Assembly (NCBI RefSeq): GCF_003590715.1
Contig: NZ_QQVY01000003.1
Span: 186,001-250,000 of the forward strand
Length of the DNA: 64,000 bases
Reading direction: 5' to 3'
Origin: Paracoccus sp. JM45
Lineage (GTDB): Bacteria > Pseudomonadota > Alphaproteobacteria > Rhodobacterales > Rhodobacteraceae
Of this stretch, positions 45,876-54,583 are shown in pieces. Each line of letters opens with the position of its first letter. The first letter of the stretch is position 1. The notes under the pieces were generated by a model. That model did no database searches. It saw only the letters and a program-made list of their open reading frames with translations, and was not told the origin of the DNA. Position numbers and translations under genes: made by a program.

Positions 45876-46433
45876 CTATGGCAAAGGACCGGTGAGCTGG
45901 TGATAGATGTCCAGCATGGCCGTCAGGTCTGCCTGCAAGGCGCTTGGCGAAATGGTCGCAGCATCCCACGTGCGGGACAGGGCGCAGCCTGCCTCATAAC
46001 CGGCAGGCAACGCGGATTTTGATCCTAATGTGATCGGATCATTGCTGAAATCATGCCCGGATTTATTTGCCATTTTGCGCGTCGCGCCGGCCATATGGCG
46101 CAGATGAAGATGACCCTGTTCCGGTCCCAACTGGGTCAGGGCAGCGCCTGCACCGTGTTGCAGCGACAGCGTAATATGTTCGTCATGGGCATTGATGAAA
46201 ATCACGACATAAAGACCGTGCCGCATGCTGCGTGTCACATGGGGTGCAAAGAACGCCAGCCAAGGCACACTGGCCCAGCCTTGTGTACCGACACTGGCGC
46301 GCACCATCAGGTTTTCAGGGCGTTGTCCGGCCAGATCGCGGCCCATGCGGGCGACGTCCTCGCGAAAGAAGCGGGCAAAGGGACTGCCTGCGAAGGGTCT
46401 TTGGCGTTCGTAAGTAAACCGCCTTGCGGTCAA
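45876..46433 (-). CDS. Stand-alone McrB N-terminal-like domain protein (DUF3578 type)
   Basis: Resembles the DNA-binding N-terminal domain of the McrB restriction subunit. The core NLMVRASVGTQGWASVPWLA aligns with the NLRVKLSFGYGNFTSIPWFA stretch of McrB, followed by GLYVVIFINAHDEHITLSLQHG and an ending (YEAGCALSRTW...LQADLTAMLDIYHQL) typical of DUF3578. No AAA+ GTPase domain and no McrC are present. The start is unclear: TTG 46433 (185 aa) is given, ATG 46346 would cut the domain, and a CTG at 46481 has the best ribosome site (GGAGGAAGGG) and overlaps the pyrG stop as CTGA. It is likely cotranscribed with pyrG. Confidence 0.72.
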   Translation of the reverse strand: MTARRFTYERQRPFAGSPFARFFREDVARMGRDLAGQRPENLMVRASVGTQGWASVPWLAFFAPHVTRSMRHGLYVVIFINAHDEHITLSLQHGAGAALTQLGPEQGHLHLRHMAGATRKMANKSGHDFSNDPITLGSKSALPAGYEAGCALSRTWDAATISPSALQADLTAMLDIYHQLTGPLP

Positions 46434-46477
46434 CGACAGGGCTGCTGCCAGCCCTGTCGGATATTCGGAGGTGGCGG

Positions 46478-48121
46478 TCAGACCAGACGCCCTTCCTCCA
46501 TCGCGGCGCGGACGAAGCCTGCGAACAATGGCGCGGGTTCGAACGGCTTGGATTTCAGTTCGGGGTGGGACTGGACGCCGATGAACCACGGGTGATCCGG
46601 GTATTCCACAACCTCGGGCAGTTTGCCGTCCGGTGACATGCCCGAAAAGACCAATCCGGCTTTTTCCAGCTGCTCACGATAGGCGGCATCCACCTCATAG
46701 CGGTGGCGGTGACGATCCTCGATCTGGGTCACGCCGCCATAGATGGACGAAATGCGAGAGCCTTCGTTCAGAATGGCGGTATAGGCGCCAAGGCGCATGG
46801 TGCCGCCCTTGTCATCACCGACCTTACGCTTGACGGTGTAATTGCCCTGCACCCATTCTTTCAGGTGATAGACAACAGGCGTAAAGCGGGTCTTGCCGGC
46901 TTCATGGTCGAATTCCTCGGAGCCTGCGTCGGGCATATCGGCCAGATTGCGGGCCGCCTCGATCACGGCCATCTGCATGCCAAGGCAGATCCCCAGATAG
47001 GGAACCTTCTTTTCGCGGGCATAGCGGGCTGCCGCGACCATGCCTTCGGTGCCGCGTTCGCCAAAGCCACCCGGCACGATAATACCGTGATAGCCGTCCA
47101 GCATATGCGCGCCATCACCTTGCAGCTTTTCACTGTCCACCCAGTTCGCGCGGACACGGACACGATTGGCCATGCCGCCATGGGTCAAAGCCTCGGCGAT
47201 GGATTTATAGGCGTCTTCCAGCTGGGTGTATTTGCCAACGATGGCGATCCGCACTTCGCCTTCGGCATGGTCCAGACGGTCCATGACATCTTCCCAACGG
47301 GTCAGATCGGGCCGCGGGGCAGGGCTGATCTGGAAGGCATCCAGCACGGCGCGGTCCAGACCGGCACGGTGATAGGCCAAGGGGGCCTCGTAGATGGATT
47401 TCAGATCATAAGCGGGAATGACGCTGTCAGGACGGACGTTACAGAACAGCGCGATCTTGGCGCGTTCCTTTTCCGGAATGGCATGTTCGCTGCGGCAAAC
47501 CAGCACGTCGGGCGCAAGGCCGATCGACTGCAGTTCCTTGACGCTGTGCTGGGTCGGTTTGGTTTTCAATTCACGGCTGGCGGCCAGATAGGGCAGCAGC
47601 GTCAGATGCATCAGGATGCATTCACCGCGTGGACGCTCGTGGATGAACTGGCGGATGGCTTCGAAGAAGGGCAGGCCCTCGATGTCGCCGACGGTGCCGC
47701 CGATCTCGCACAGCATGAAATCGACCTCATCCGCGCCAACGGACAGGAAGTCTTTGATCTCGTTGGTGACATGAGGGATGACCTGAATGGTCTTGCCCAG
47801 ATATTCACCACGGCGTTCCTTTTCCAACACGTTGGAATAGATACGACCCGAAGATACGCTGTCGGTGCGGCGTGCGCTGACGCCGGTGAAACGTTCGTAA
47901 TGGCCCAGATCCAGATCGGTTTCCGCGCCGTCATCGGTGACGAAGACTTCGCCGTGTTCGAATGGCGACATCGTGCCCGGATCGACGTTCAGATATGGGT
48001 CCAGTTTACGCAAACGAACCGTGAAACCGCGAGCTTGCAACAGCGCGCCCAACGCCGCCGAGGCCAATCCCTTGCCAAGGGACGAAACCACGCCGCCGGT
48101 GATAAAGATGTAACGCGCCAT
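46478..48121 (-). CDS. pyrG: CTP synthase
   Basis: Makes CTP from UTP, ATP and glutamine. The synthetase domain begins [15 protein letters not shown], with [26 protein letters not shown] nearby. The class I glutamine amidotransferase domain has Cys379 in [11 protein letters not shown] and the [12 protein letters not shown] histidine-glutamate pair near the end. The length of 547 aa is usual. It lies 154 bases downstream of secG and directly before the McrB-N-like gene. Confidence 0.97.
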   Translation of the reverse strand: MARYIFITGGVVSSLGKGLASAALGALLQARGFTVRLRKLDPYLNVDPGTMSPFEHGEVFVTDDGAETDLDLGHYERFTGVSARRTDSVSSGRIYSNVLEKERRGEYLGKTIQVIPHVTNEIKDFLSVGADEVDFMLCEIGGTVGDIEGLPFFEAIRQFIHERPRGECILMHLTLLPYLAASRELKTKPTQHSVKELQSIGLAPDVLVCRSEHAIPEKERAKIALFCNVRPDSVIPAYDLKSIYEAPLAYHRAGLDRAVLDAFQISPAPRPDLTRWEDVMDRLDHAEGEVRIAIVGKYTQLEDAYKSIAEALTHGGMANRVRVRANWVDSEKLQGDGAHMLDGYHGIIVPGGFGERGTEGMVAAARYAREKKVPYLGICLGMQMAVIEAARNLADMPDAGSEEFDHEAGKTRFTPVVYHLKEWVQGNYTVKRKVGDDKGGTMRLGAYTAILNEGSRISSIYGGVTQIEDRHRHRYEVDAAYREQLEKAGLVFSGMSPDGKLPEVVEYPDHPWFIGVQSHPELKSKPFEPAPLFAGFVRAAMEEGRLV

Positions 48122-48275
48122 GGAAGGCCCCCGTGATATGCAAATTCTAACAGTTTGCGGGCCGCAAAACGACCAGCATCACGGGGTCAGAGAAATAACT
48201 GATTCGCCCCGTGGTCGCAACGGACCGCAAGTTGGTGTCAGGCAGGTGACCCTGCCTTAGGTTTTTGTAACAGCC

Positions 48276-48764
48276 TCAGTTGGCGGGCTGGGTCTCGGTG
48301 CTGGCAGCTTCCGGCGTTGCGGGTGCAGCTGCAGGTGCTTCGACATCGGATGCTGGCGCAGCAGGTGCCTCGGTCGTCGCGGCAGGTGCCTGCGCGTCCG
48401 GAGCAGGCGGCGTCAACGGATTGCCGCTGGTCGACGGCGGCGGTGTGTATGACGGCACAGACGGCAGGTTGCCTGCGGGTTGTTCTTGGCTTTCCGTACC
48501 ACCGAATTGGTCCATGATCGAGCCGTTGCTGGCTTCGCGGGCCGCAAGAATCGTCAGGGTGATCGAGGTGCAGAACAGCGCAATCCCGAAAATCCAGGCC
48601 AGACGGGTCATGGCATTGGCAGCTTGGCGACCGGTCATGACGCCGCCGCCACCACCGCCACCGCCGCCCATGCCCAGCCCGCCCCCTTCGGAACGTTGCA
48701 GCAGGACAACCCCGGTCAGCAGGACTGCCAGGATCAGATGGACGGTCAGAATGACGTTTTCCAC
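48276..48764 (-). CDS. secG: Preprotein translocase subunit SecG
   Basis: Small subunit of the SecYEG channel. The 162 residues contain two membrane helices (about 3-22 and 53-73) separated by the typical [21 protein letters not shown] loop. A long Pro/Ala/Thr-rich C-terminal tail (about 85-162) follows, seen in several Rhodobacteraceae SecG proteins. The secG-pyrG order is common in alphaproteobacteria. It diverges from cobQ across 72 bases. Confidence 0.93.
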   Translation of the reverse strand: MENVILTVHLILAVLLTGVVLLQRSEGGGLGMGGGGGGGGGVMTGRQAANAMTRLAWIFGIALFCTSITLTILAAREASNGSIMDQFGGTESQEQPAGNLPSVPSYTPPPSTSGNPLTPPAPDAQAPAATTEAPAAPASDVEAPAAAPATPEAASTETQPAN

Positions 48765-48836
48765 GGCTTTCGGCCTTTCATTTGCGGACGCGCCTATCTA
48801 GTCATCTCAGGGGATGATGGCAAGCAAGAGTGTCCC

Positions 48837-50267
48837 ATGGTTGCGGTGATGATTCAGGGCACCGGCTCTAACGTCGGAAAGTCCTTGCTGGTGGCGGGGT
48901 TATGCCGTGCCGCTTTGCGCCGCGGCCTGTCGGTTGCACCCTTCAAGCCGCAGAATATGTCAAATAACGCGGCAGTGACGGCAGATGGCGGTGAAATCGG
49001 GCGGGCGCAGGCGTTGCAGGCGCGGGCCTGCGGGTTGCAGCCGGTGACCGATATGAACCCCGTTCTGTTAAAGCCCGAAACCGATACCGGATCGCAGGTG
49101 CTGTTGCACGGACGCCCCATCGGTCGGGCGCAGGCACGCGATTATGCGGCTATGAAGCCACAGTTGCTGGGGGGTGTGCTGGACAGCTTTCATCGACTGA
49201 AGGCCGCCCATGACCTGATCATTGTCGAAGGTGCGGGCAGCCCTGCCGAGGTGAACCTGCGTCCCCGCGATATTGCCAATATGGGCTTTGCCTGCGCCGC
49301 TGCTGTGCCGGTGATCCTGACAGGCGATATTGATCGCGGTGGCGTCATTGCCCAGATCGTCGGCACCCAAGCTGTGATCGACCCCGAAGATGCCGCTATG
49401 GTGCGCGGTTTTCTGATCAATAAGTTCCGCGGGGACCCGCGTTTGTTCGATGACGGCTACCGGATGATTGCCGAGCATACCGGCTGGCGCGGTTTCGGCG
49501 TCGTGCCGTGGTTCGCCGGTGCCCATCGCCTGCCCGCCGAAGATGCCGTCGATTTGCGCGGGTCGCGGGGGCAGGGGCTGCATATTGTCTGTCTGACCCT
49601 ATCGCGCATCGCGAATTTCGACGATCTGGACCCGTTGGCGGCGGAGCCTGACGTGCGGTTGACGATGCTGCGGGCGGGGCAGGCGATACCGGGGGATGCC
49701 GATCTGGTCATTATACCAGGCACGAAATCGACCATCGGCGATCTGGCATTTCTGCGCGGGCAGGGTTGGGACATTGATCTGGCGGCCCATCGCAGGCGGG
49801 GCGGGCATGTGCTGGGCATCTGTGGCGGTTTCCAGATGTTGGGCCGGATAATCGACGACCCCTCGGGCAGCGATGGTGCGGCGGCGCAGGTGGCGGGTTT
49901 GGGCATGCTGGATGTGCAGACCGTTATGGCCGCCGACAAACGCGTCGTTCAGGTGACAGGGCAGGCGCTGGGGCAGCCGGTTTCGGGGTACGAGATCCAT
50001 ATGGGCCGCACCACCGGCCCCGATTGCGCCCGCCCTTTCGGCATGATGCCTGCTGAGGATGGGGCCATCAGCAGCGACGGACGGGTGATGGGCAGCTATC
50101 TGCACGGGCTGTTTTCCGATGACCGCTTCCGTGCGGCGTTTCTGGCGCGGATGGGCACACCTTCGCAGCCGGGGTACGAGGCAGGGGTCGATCAGGCGCT
50201 GGACGATCTGGCCGACCATCTGGAAGCCCATATGGATGTGGCCGGACTGTTGTCGGTTGCGGGCTGA
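48837..50267 (+). CDS. cobQ: Cobyric acid synthase
   Basis: Amidates four side chains of adenosylcobyrinic a,c-diamide in cobalamin synthesis. The N-terminal P-loop [20 protein letters not shown] is at residues 5-24, with [14 protein letters not shown] next. The C-terminal glutamine amidotransferase domain has the Cys nucleophile in [11 protein letters not shown] and a GYEIHMGRT segment. The protein is 476 aa from ATG 48837, which has AAGAG upstream. No other cob gene is in the window, so it is detached from its pathway cluster. Confidence 0.95.
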   Translation: MVAVMIQGTGSNVGKSLLVAGLCRAALRRGLSVAPFKPQNMSNNAAVTADGGEIGRAQALQARACGLQPVTDMNPVLLKPETDTGSQVLLHGRPIGRAQARDYAAMKPQLLGGVLDSFHRLKAAHDLIIVEGAGSPAEVNLRPRDIANMGFACAAAVPVILTGDIDRGGVIAQIVGTQAVIDPEDAAMVRGFLINKFRGDPRLFDDGYRMIAEHTGWRGFGVVPWFAGAHRLPAEDAVDLRGSRGQGLHIVCLTLSRIANFDDLDPLAAEPDVRLTMLRAGQAIPGDADLVIIPGTKSTIGDLAFLRGQGWDIDLAAHRRRGGHVLGICGGFQMLGRIIDDPSGSDGAAAQVAGLGMLDVQTVMAADKRVVQVTGQALGQPVSGYEIHMGRTTGPDCARPFGMMPAEDGAISSDGRVMGSYLHGLFSDDRFRAAFLARMGTPSQPGYEAGVDQALDDLADHLEAHMDVAGLLSVAG

Positions 50268-50330
50268 CGCATAACAGATGTGAATGCGCAGGTGCTGGAC
50301 GAAAGGGCCGTGCCGCGCTACCTGATTGGG

Positions 50331-51287
50331 ATGGAACATCAGAAGCCGCCTTTGACCCTTTATCTGGCTGCGCCGCGCGGTTTTTGCGCCGGTGTGGACC
50401 GTGCCATCAAAATCGTCGAGCTGGCGTTGCAGAAATGGGGCGCCCCCGTCTTTGTCCGGCATGAAATCGTGCACAATAAATTCGTCGTTGATTCGCTAAA
50501 AGCGAAGGGCGCGGTGTTTGTGGAAGAACTGGACGATTGCCCGACCGACAGGCCGGTGATCTTTTCGGCGCATGGTGTGCCGAAATCGGTGCCCGCCGAA
50601 GCGCAGCGCCGCGAAATGGTCTATGTCGATGCGACCTGTCCGCTGGTCAGCAAGGTCCATATCGAGGCAGAGCGCCATCATGCCAACGGCTTGCAGATGG
50701 TGATGATCGGTCATGCCGGCCACCCCGAGGTTCTGGGCACCATGGGCCAGCTGCCTGAAGGCGAGGTGATTCTGGTCGAGACCGAGGCCGATGTCGCCAC
50801 GATCACGCCGCGCGATCCCGAAAGTCTGGCCTTTATCACCCAGACGACACTGTCGGTTGATGACACAGCCGCCATTGTGGCCGCGTTGCACGCCCGTTTT
50901 CCGGCCATCATCGGACCGGCCAAGGAAGACATCTGCTATGCTACCACAAACCGACAGGCGGCGGTCAAGGCAGTTGCGCCCAAGATCGATGCGCTGCTGG
51001 TGATCGGGGCGGAAAACTCCAGCAACTCGAAACGGCTGGTCGAGGTCGGTCGCGCCGAGGGTTGCGCCTATTCCCAGCTGGTGATGCGGGCCGACCAGAT
51101 CGACTGGCGTGCCATCGAAGGGTCGCGCGCCGTGGGTGTCACTGCCGGTGCCAGCGCCCCCGAGGTTCTGGTCAACGAGGTCGTCGATGCCTTTCGCGCC
51201 CGCTTCGATGTGACGTTGGAAGTGGTTGAAACAGCCGTGGAAAATGTTGAATTCAAAGTCCCGCGGGTCTTGCGCGAAACGGCCTGA
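50331..51287 (+). CDS. ispH: 4-hydroxy-3-methylbut-2-enyl diphosphate reductase
   Basis: Last enzyme of the MEP isoprenoid pathway, making IPP and DMAPP with a [4Fe-4S] cluster. The three cluster cysteines are visible: Cys19 ([12 protein letters not shown]), Cys103 ([11 protein letters not shown]) and Cys202 ([11 protein letters not shown]), plus the conserved EIVHNK and [10 protein letters not shown] motifs. ATG 50331 gives 318 aa, the normal length and start; the in-frame region upstream is atypical. Confidence 0.95.
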   Translation: MEHQKPPLTLYLAAPRGFCAGVDRAIKIVELALQKWGAPVFVRHEIVHNKFVVDSLKAKGAVFVEELDDCPTDRPVIFSAHGVPKSVPAEAQRREMVYVDATCPLVSKVHIEAERHHANGLQMVMIGHAGHPEVLGTMGQLPEGEVILVETEADVATITPRDPESLAFITQTTLSVDDTAAIVAALHARFPAIIGPAKEDICYATTNRQAAVKAVAPKIDALLVIGAENSSNSKRLVEVGRAEGCAYSQLVMRADQIDWRAIEGSRAVGVTAGASAPEVLVNEVVDAFRARFDVTLEVVETAVENVEFKVPRVLRETA

Positions 51288-51327
51288 CGCACAGGGTCGC
51301 CCCACCACCAGCCGACAAAGGTGCCAG

Positions 51328-51927
51328 ATGCAGCTTTATTCAATGCCGTCTTCCGGAAACAGCCTGAAGGCAAGGGTTCTGCTGGCGCTGACCGGCAAGC
51401 CCGCCGATATCGTCGATTGCGAGGCAGGCTCGGACGCTTTGGTGCGGGCCAAGGCGCAGGGTGTGTTGCCCTTTGGCAAACTGCCGACGCTGGTGCTGGA
51501 TGATGGGCAGGCCTTGGCCGAATCAAACGCGATTCTGTGGTATCTGGGCGAAGACACGCCCTTTATCCCCGATGATGCCACCCTGCGGGCGCAAATGCTG
51601 GGCTGGATGTTCTGGGAACAATATAACCACGAACCGGTCATTGCCGTGCGTCAGGCGCTGGTCAGCTATCCCCATCGCGCCGCCGAAGCGACGCCGGAAC
51701 GGCTGGCCGATCTGCTGGAACGGGGCCATGGCGTCTTGCAGGTGATGGAGGATCGGCTGGCCAAGGCCGATTGGCTGGCGGGCGATCAGGTCAGTTTGGC
51801 CGATATCAGCCTTTACGGCTATACCTGCACCGCGGGTTCGCGCGGCGGCTTTGACATGGACCGCTTTCCGGCCATCGGACGCTGGCTGGACCGTATCGCT
51901 GCCCTTCCGGGGGTTCTGGATGCCTGA
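51328..51927 (+). CDS. Glutathione S-transferase family protein
   Basis: A 199-residue cytosolic GST. The N-terminal thioredoxin fold ([21 protein letters not shown]) has Ser residues at the usual glutathione-activating place. [24 protein letters not shown] carries the conserved cis-Pro and Glu-Ser glutathione site. The C-terminal helical domain includes [18 protein letters not shown]. The substrate is unknown. ATG 51328 has AAAGGTG upstream; its stop overlaps rnhA by 8 bases. Confidence 0.9.
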   Translation: MQLYSMPSSGNSLKARVLLALTGKPADIVDCEAGSDALVRAKAQGVLPFGKLPTLVLDDGQALAESNAILWYLGEDTPFIPDDATLRAQMLGWMFWEQYNHEPVIAVRQALVSYPHRAAEATPERLADLLERGHGVLQVMEDRLAKADWLAGDQVSLADISLYGYTCTAGSRGGFDMDRFPAIGRWLDRIAALPGVLDA

Positions 51928-52369
51928 GCTGTTCGCATGGACCGATGGCGCTTGCAGCGGCAATCCCGGCCCCGGTGGCTGGGGGGTGCTGATGCGTGCG
52001 ATGGATGGCGAAACTGTCGTTAAAGAACGCGAACTGGCAGGGGGCGAGGCAGCCACCACCAATAACCGGATGGAGTTGATGGCCGCGATCAGTGCGCTGG
52101 AAACGCTGACCCGCCCCAGCCAGATCGTGATCGTCACCGACAGCGCCTATGTCAAAAACGGCGTGACCCAATGGATCCATGGCTGGAAGCGCAACGGCTG
52201 GAAGACGGCAGACCGCAAGCCGGTCAAGAATGTCGAATTGTGGCAGCGTCTGGATGAGGCGCAGAAAACCCATACCGTCGAATGGCGCTGGATCAAGGGC
52301 CATGCCGGACACGCCGAAAACGAACGCGCCGACGAATTGGCCCGTGGCGGCATGGCCCCCTTCAAATGA
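51920..52369 (+). CDS. rnhA: Ribonuclease HI
   Basis: Degrades RNA in RNA-DNA hybrids. The four acidic catalytic residues are present: Asp9 ([17 protein letters not shown]), Glu52 (NNRMELMAA), Asp74 ([11 protein letters not shown]) and Asp138 (ENERADELA). The basic handle region [17 protein letters not shown] is also there. It has 149 residues. The start overlaps the GST gene by 8 bases, and its stop overlaps the TRIC gene by 4 bases. Confidence 0.96.
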   Translation: MPELFAWTDGACSGNPGPGGWGVLMRAMDGETVVKERELAGGEAATTNNRMELMAAISALETLTRPSQIVIVTDSAYVKNGVTQWIHGWKRNGWKTADRKPVKNVELWQRLDEAQKTHTVEWRWIKGHAGHAENERADELARGGMAPFK

Positions 52370-53004
52370 CCCCCGAGGCTTTTGTCGCGTTTCTGGATTA
52401 CTCCTCGGTGCTGATTTTTGCCATTACCGGTGCGCTGGTGGCCAGTCGCGCACAGCTTGATCCGGTGGGCTTTGTGTTCATGGCCTCGCTGACGGCAGTC
52501 GGGGGTGGCACCTTGCGCGACCTGATCCTTGGGCGGGATATGGTCTTCTGGGTGGCGCAACCGGCCTATGTCGTGATGTCGGCGGTCACGGCGCTGGTGG
52601 TTTTCTGGACCGCGCATCTGTTCGAAAGCCGGTACAAATGGTTGGTCTGGCTTGATTCGGTCGCCTTGGCGGTCGCTGTCGCAGCAGGGGCTGGTGTCGC
52701 CATCGAGGGGGGGTTCGGTCCCGTCATCATCATCATCATGGGCGTTGTGACAGGCACCTTCGGCGGCTTGATGCGCGATGTTGTCGGGAATGAGGTCCCC
52801 TTGGTTCTGAAACACCGCCAGCTGTATCTGACCGCCGCCTTCGGTGGTGCGGCGGCGGCAGTTGTCATGTTGTGGACGGGTTTCGGATCCGGGCCATCCT
52901 TGGTCGTTTGCACTGTGGTTGTCTGGATTTTGCGGGCGGGCAGTCTGTACTGGGGGTGGCAGTTGCCGCTGCACCATCCGCGCCCGCCACGGATGCGGGG
53001 CTAA
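52366..53004 (+). CDS. TRIC-family cation channel protein (YadS/UPF0126 type)
   Basis: A 212-residue membrane protein with two repeats of three helices plus a seventh. Each repeat bears the family glycine motif: [20 protein letters not shown] and [24 protein letters not shown]. Such proteins are prokaryotic relatives of TRIC channels, which pass monovalent cations; the role in bacteria is not defined. Coupled by a 4-base overlap to rnhA. Confidence 0.92.
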   Translation: MTPEAFVAFLDYSSVLIFAITGALVASRAQLDPVGFVFMASLTAVGGGTLRDLILGRDMVFWVAQPAYVVMSAVTALVVFWTAHLFESRYKWLVWLDSVALAVAVAAGAGVAIEGGFGPVIIIIMGVVTGTFGGLMRDVVGNEVPLVLKHRQLYLTAAFGGAAAAVVMLWTGFGSGPSLVVCTVVVWILRAGSLYWGWQLPLHHPRPPRMRG

Positions 53005-53086
53005 GGCTGCCTCTTGGCGGGGGGCTGGCGGTTTGCTATCGGAGCCTTTCCGGTCGTAGCCCACCCGGTCAAAACAGGAGCCTTAG

Positions 53087-53548
53087 ATGAGCCATTATAC
53101 AGACGCGCTGACCCAGCTTGGCGCCAACACCACCCTGCCGCAATCCCCCGAGGAGGCGGTGCTGGAACGGGTCCCGAACCCCCAGCCCGACACGCTTTAT
53201 GCGGTGCGCTTTACCCAGCCCGAATTCACCAGCCTGTGCCCAATCACCGGCCAGCCCGATTTCGCGCATCTGATGATTGATTATGTCCCGCGCGACTGGC
53301 TGGTCGAATCAAAATCGCTGAAGTTGTTTCTGGGCAGTTTCCGCAACCACGGTGCCTTCCACGAAGATTGCACGGTTGGCATCGGCAAGCGGATCGTCGA
53401 CCTGCTGGACCCTCAATGGCTGCGAATCGGTGGTTACTGGTATCCGCGCGGTGGCATGCCGATCGACGTGTTCTGGCAAACGGCTGCGGCACCTGCCGGT
53501 CTGTGGCTGCCAGATCAGGCGGTCCCCACCTATCGCGGACGCGGTTAA
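53087..53548 (+). CDS. queF: NADPH-dependent 7-cyano-7-deazaguanine reductase QueF
   Basis: Reduces preQ0 to preQ1 in queuosine synthesis. The 153 residues are the short QueF form. The catalytic Cys51 and Asp58 lie in [14 protein letters not shown], and the NADPH-binding motif is [22 protein letters not shown]. An AGGAGCC ribosome site precedes the ATG. No preQ1 riboswitch is apparent in the 82 bases upstream, and no other que gene is in the window. Confidence 0.95.
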   Translation: MSHYTDALTQLGANTTLPQSPEEAVLERVPNPQPDTLYAVRFTQPEFTSLCPITGQPDFAHLMIDYVPRDWLVESKSLKLFLGSFRNHGAFHEDCTVGIGKRIVDLLDPQWLRIGGYWYPRGGMPIDVFWQTAAAPAGLWLPDQAVPTYRGRG

Positions 53549-54372
53549 TTCCGCCACGACCGCCAGACGATTGCCAAGGTTTCACTGATATCGCCCAAAC
53601 GGGCCAGTAGATGTTCGGGCGCAGGAACTGCGTTGTCGTTTTGCTGGTCCAGTCGCGTCATCAGACGGGACAACCGGCGTTTGTGGATGCCGGTTAGCAA
53701 TTGCACCGGATCGGCGATGACCCCCGCAAAGGTGGTCACGATTGATCCCATCAGGGCCAGAACGACACCAGTCGCCACAACATAAAGCGGCGACAGTTCG
53801 ACCGGAAAGGCCCAATACCACGCGCGGCCAAGGGTCTCGCCCATGGCGAAATCGCGGACGGCCGCGCCATGGGCCCGCATCTGCGCCATTGGACCCGCCA
53901 GTGAAATCAGCCCCGGTGTGGCGCGCTGGAACAAAATAAATCCTGATACCAGAACGATCAGGGATGTGGTGATTTCGGCCACTGCGTTGCGTGCCTCGAC
54001 ATGCAGGCGCAGGGTTTCCTTGATCCGCTCCGGTGTTGCATCTGGTCCCAGACCCTGCGCCTGAAGACCGGCGACCAGATCGGACAGATCCCGATGGATG
54101 CGCGCCGACATATCGGATGCCAGAAAAATCCGCAGGCCCGAAATTCGCGCCGCAAGGCGTTTTGCCCCGCATTTGCCCAGCAAAGCCGCGATCAGTTGCA
54201 GGATAAGTGCAACGGGGGCCAGCATGACATTCAGCGGTGCCCGCAGCAGATCGGCCCCGAATGCGTGCCTGTGCAGGGCCAATGTCCCCCGCAACCCGAA
54301 GCGGCGACGGACAAACCGTCCCAGCTCTGCGTCGCGTCGGGTCTGGCGTGATCGCATGGGGGCAGGGTGCAT
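53545..54372 (-). CDS. Membrane protein of unknown function (DUF6635-like)
   Basis: A 275-residue protein with a basic N-terminus ([24 protein letters not shown]) and about four membrane helices: [37 protein letters not shown] and [23 protein letters not shown] are clear. The pattern resembles the Rhodobacteraceae DUF6635 family; function unknown. ATG 54372 is chosen for AAGG eight bases upstream. The gene converges on queF, sharing their last four bases. Confidence 0.75.
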   Translation of the reverse strand: MHPAPMRSRQTRRDAELGRFVRRRFGLRGTLALHRHAFGADLLRAPLNVMLAPVALILQLIAALLGKCGAKRLAARISGLRIFLASDMSARIHRDLSDLVAGLQAQGLGPDATPERIKETLRLHVEARNAVAEITTSLIVLVSGFILFQRATPGLISLAGPMAQMRAHGAAVRDFAMGETLGRAWYWAFPVELSPLYVVATGVVLALMGSIVTTFAGVIADPVQLLTGIHKRRLSRLMTRLDQQNDNAVPAPEHLLARLGDISETLAIVWRSWRN

Positions 54373-54481
54373 GGGGCATGCCTTGGCTGGGGGTCGGAAC
54401 ATTGTAACGCGTCGGGATGAAGGTTGCCACGGCAAGGTTCAATGCTTGCAGCCCATCGTGGCGATTCATATAGAGGGAGAC

Positions 54482-54529
54482 ATGGAATTTCCGGCGTTCG
54501 GATCTCGAATTAGCAGCCCGGTGGCGTGA
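54482..54529 (+). CDS. Possible 15-residue leader peptide before ileS
   Basis: A short open frame (MEFPAFGSRISSPVA) with a GAGGGAG ribosome site. Its TGA stop lies inside the left arm of the long hairpin that precedes ileS. A ribosome finishing this peptide would keep the hairpin from forming. It contains one isoleucine codon (ATT), not a run. The peptide is a candidate from layout only. Confidence 0.35.
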   Translation: MEFPAFGSRISSPVA

Positions 54530-54548
54530 CCCTTCACGCTGCCGGGTT
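54515..54548 (+). promoter_or_regulatory. Long leader hairpin upstream of ileS
   Basis: AGCCCGGTGGCGTGA pairs over 15 positions with TCACGCTGCCGGGTT (three G-T wobbles, no mismatches) around a CCCT loop. It lies 35 bases before the ileS start. No T-run follows, so it is not a plain terminator; it may act in translation control or RNA stability. Confidence 0.55.
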
Positions 54549-54583
54549 AGCCTTGTCCGAACATCTTACGAAGGAACGCCCCG

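Noticed and set aside
46703-48136. 477-codon + strand frame opposite pyrG
   Set aside because: Antisense shadow of CTP synthase; no domain or ribosome site.
48241-48256. Hairpin GGCAGG-TGAC-CCTGCC between secG and pyrG as a terminator
   Set aside because: Only 6 bp and the T-rich side is on the strand opposite to both genes; not supported as a functional terminator.
53005-53086. preQ1 riboswitch before queF
   Set aside because: The spacer is short and lacks a recognisable preQ1 hairpin and A-rich tail.
54373-54583. T-box riboswitch before ileS
   Set aside because: No T-box sequence, specifier loop or antiterminator features are visible, and T-boxes are not expected in this group.
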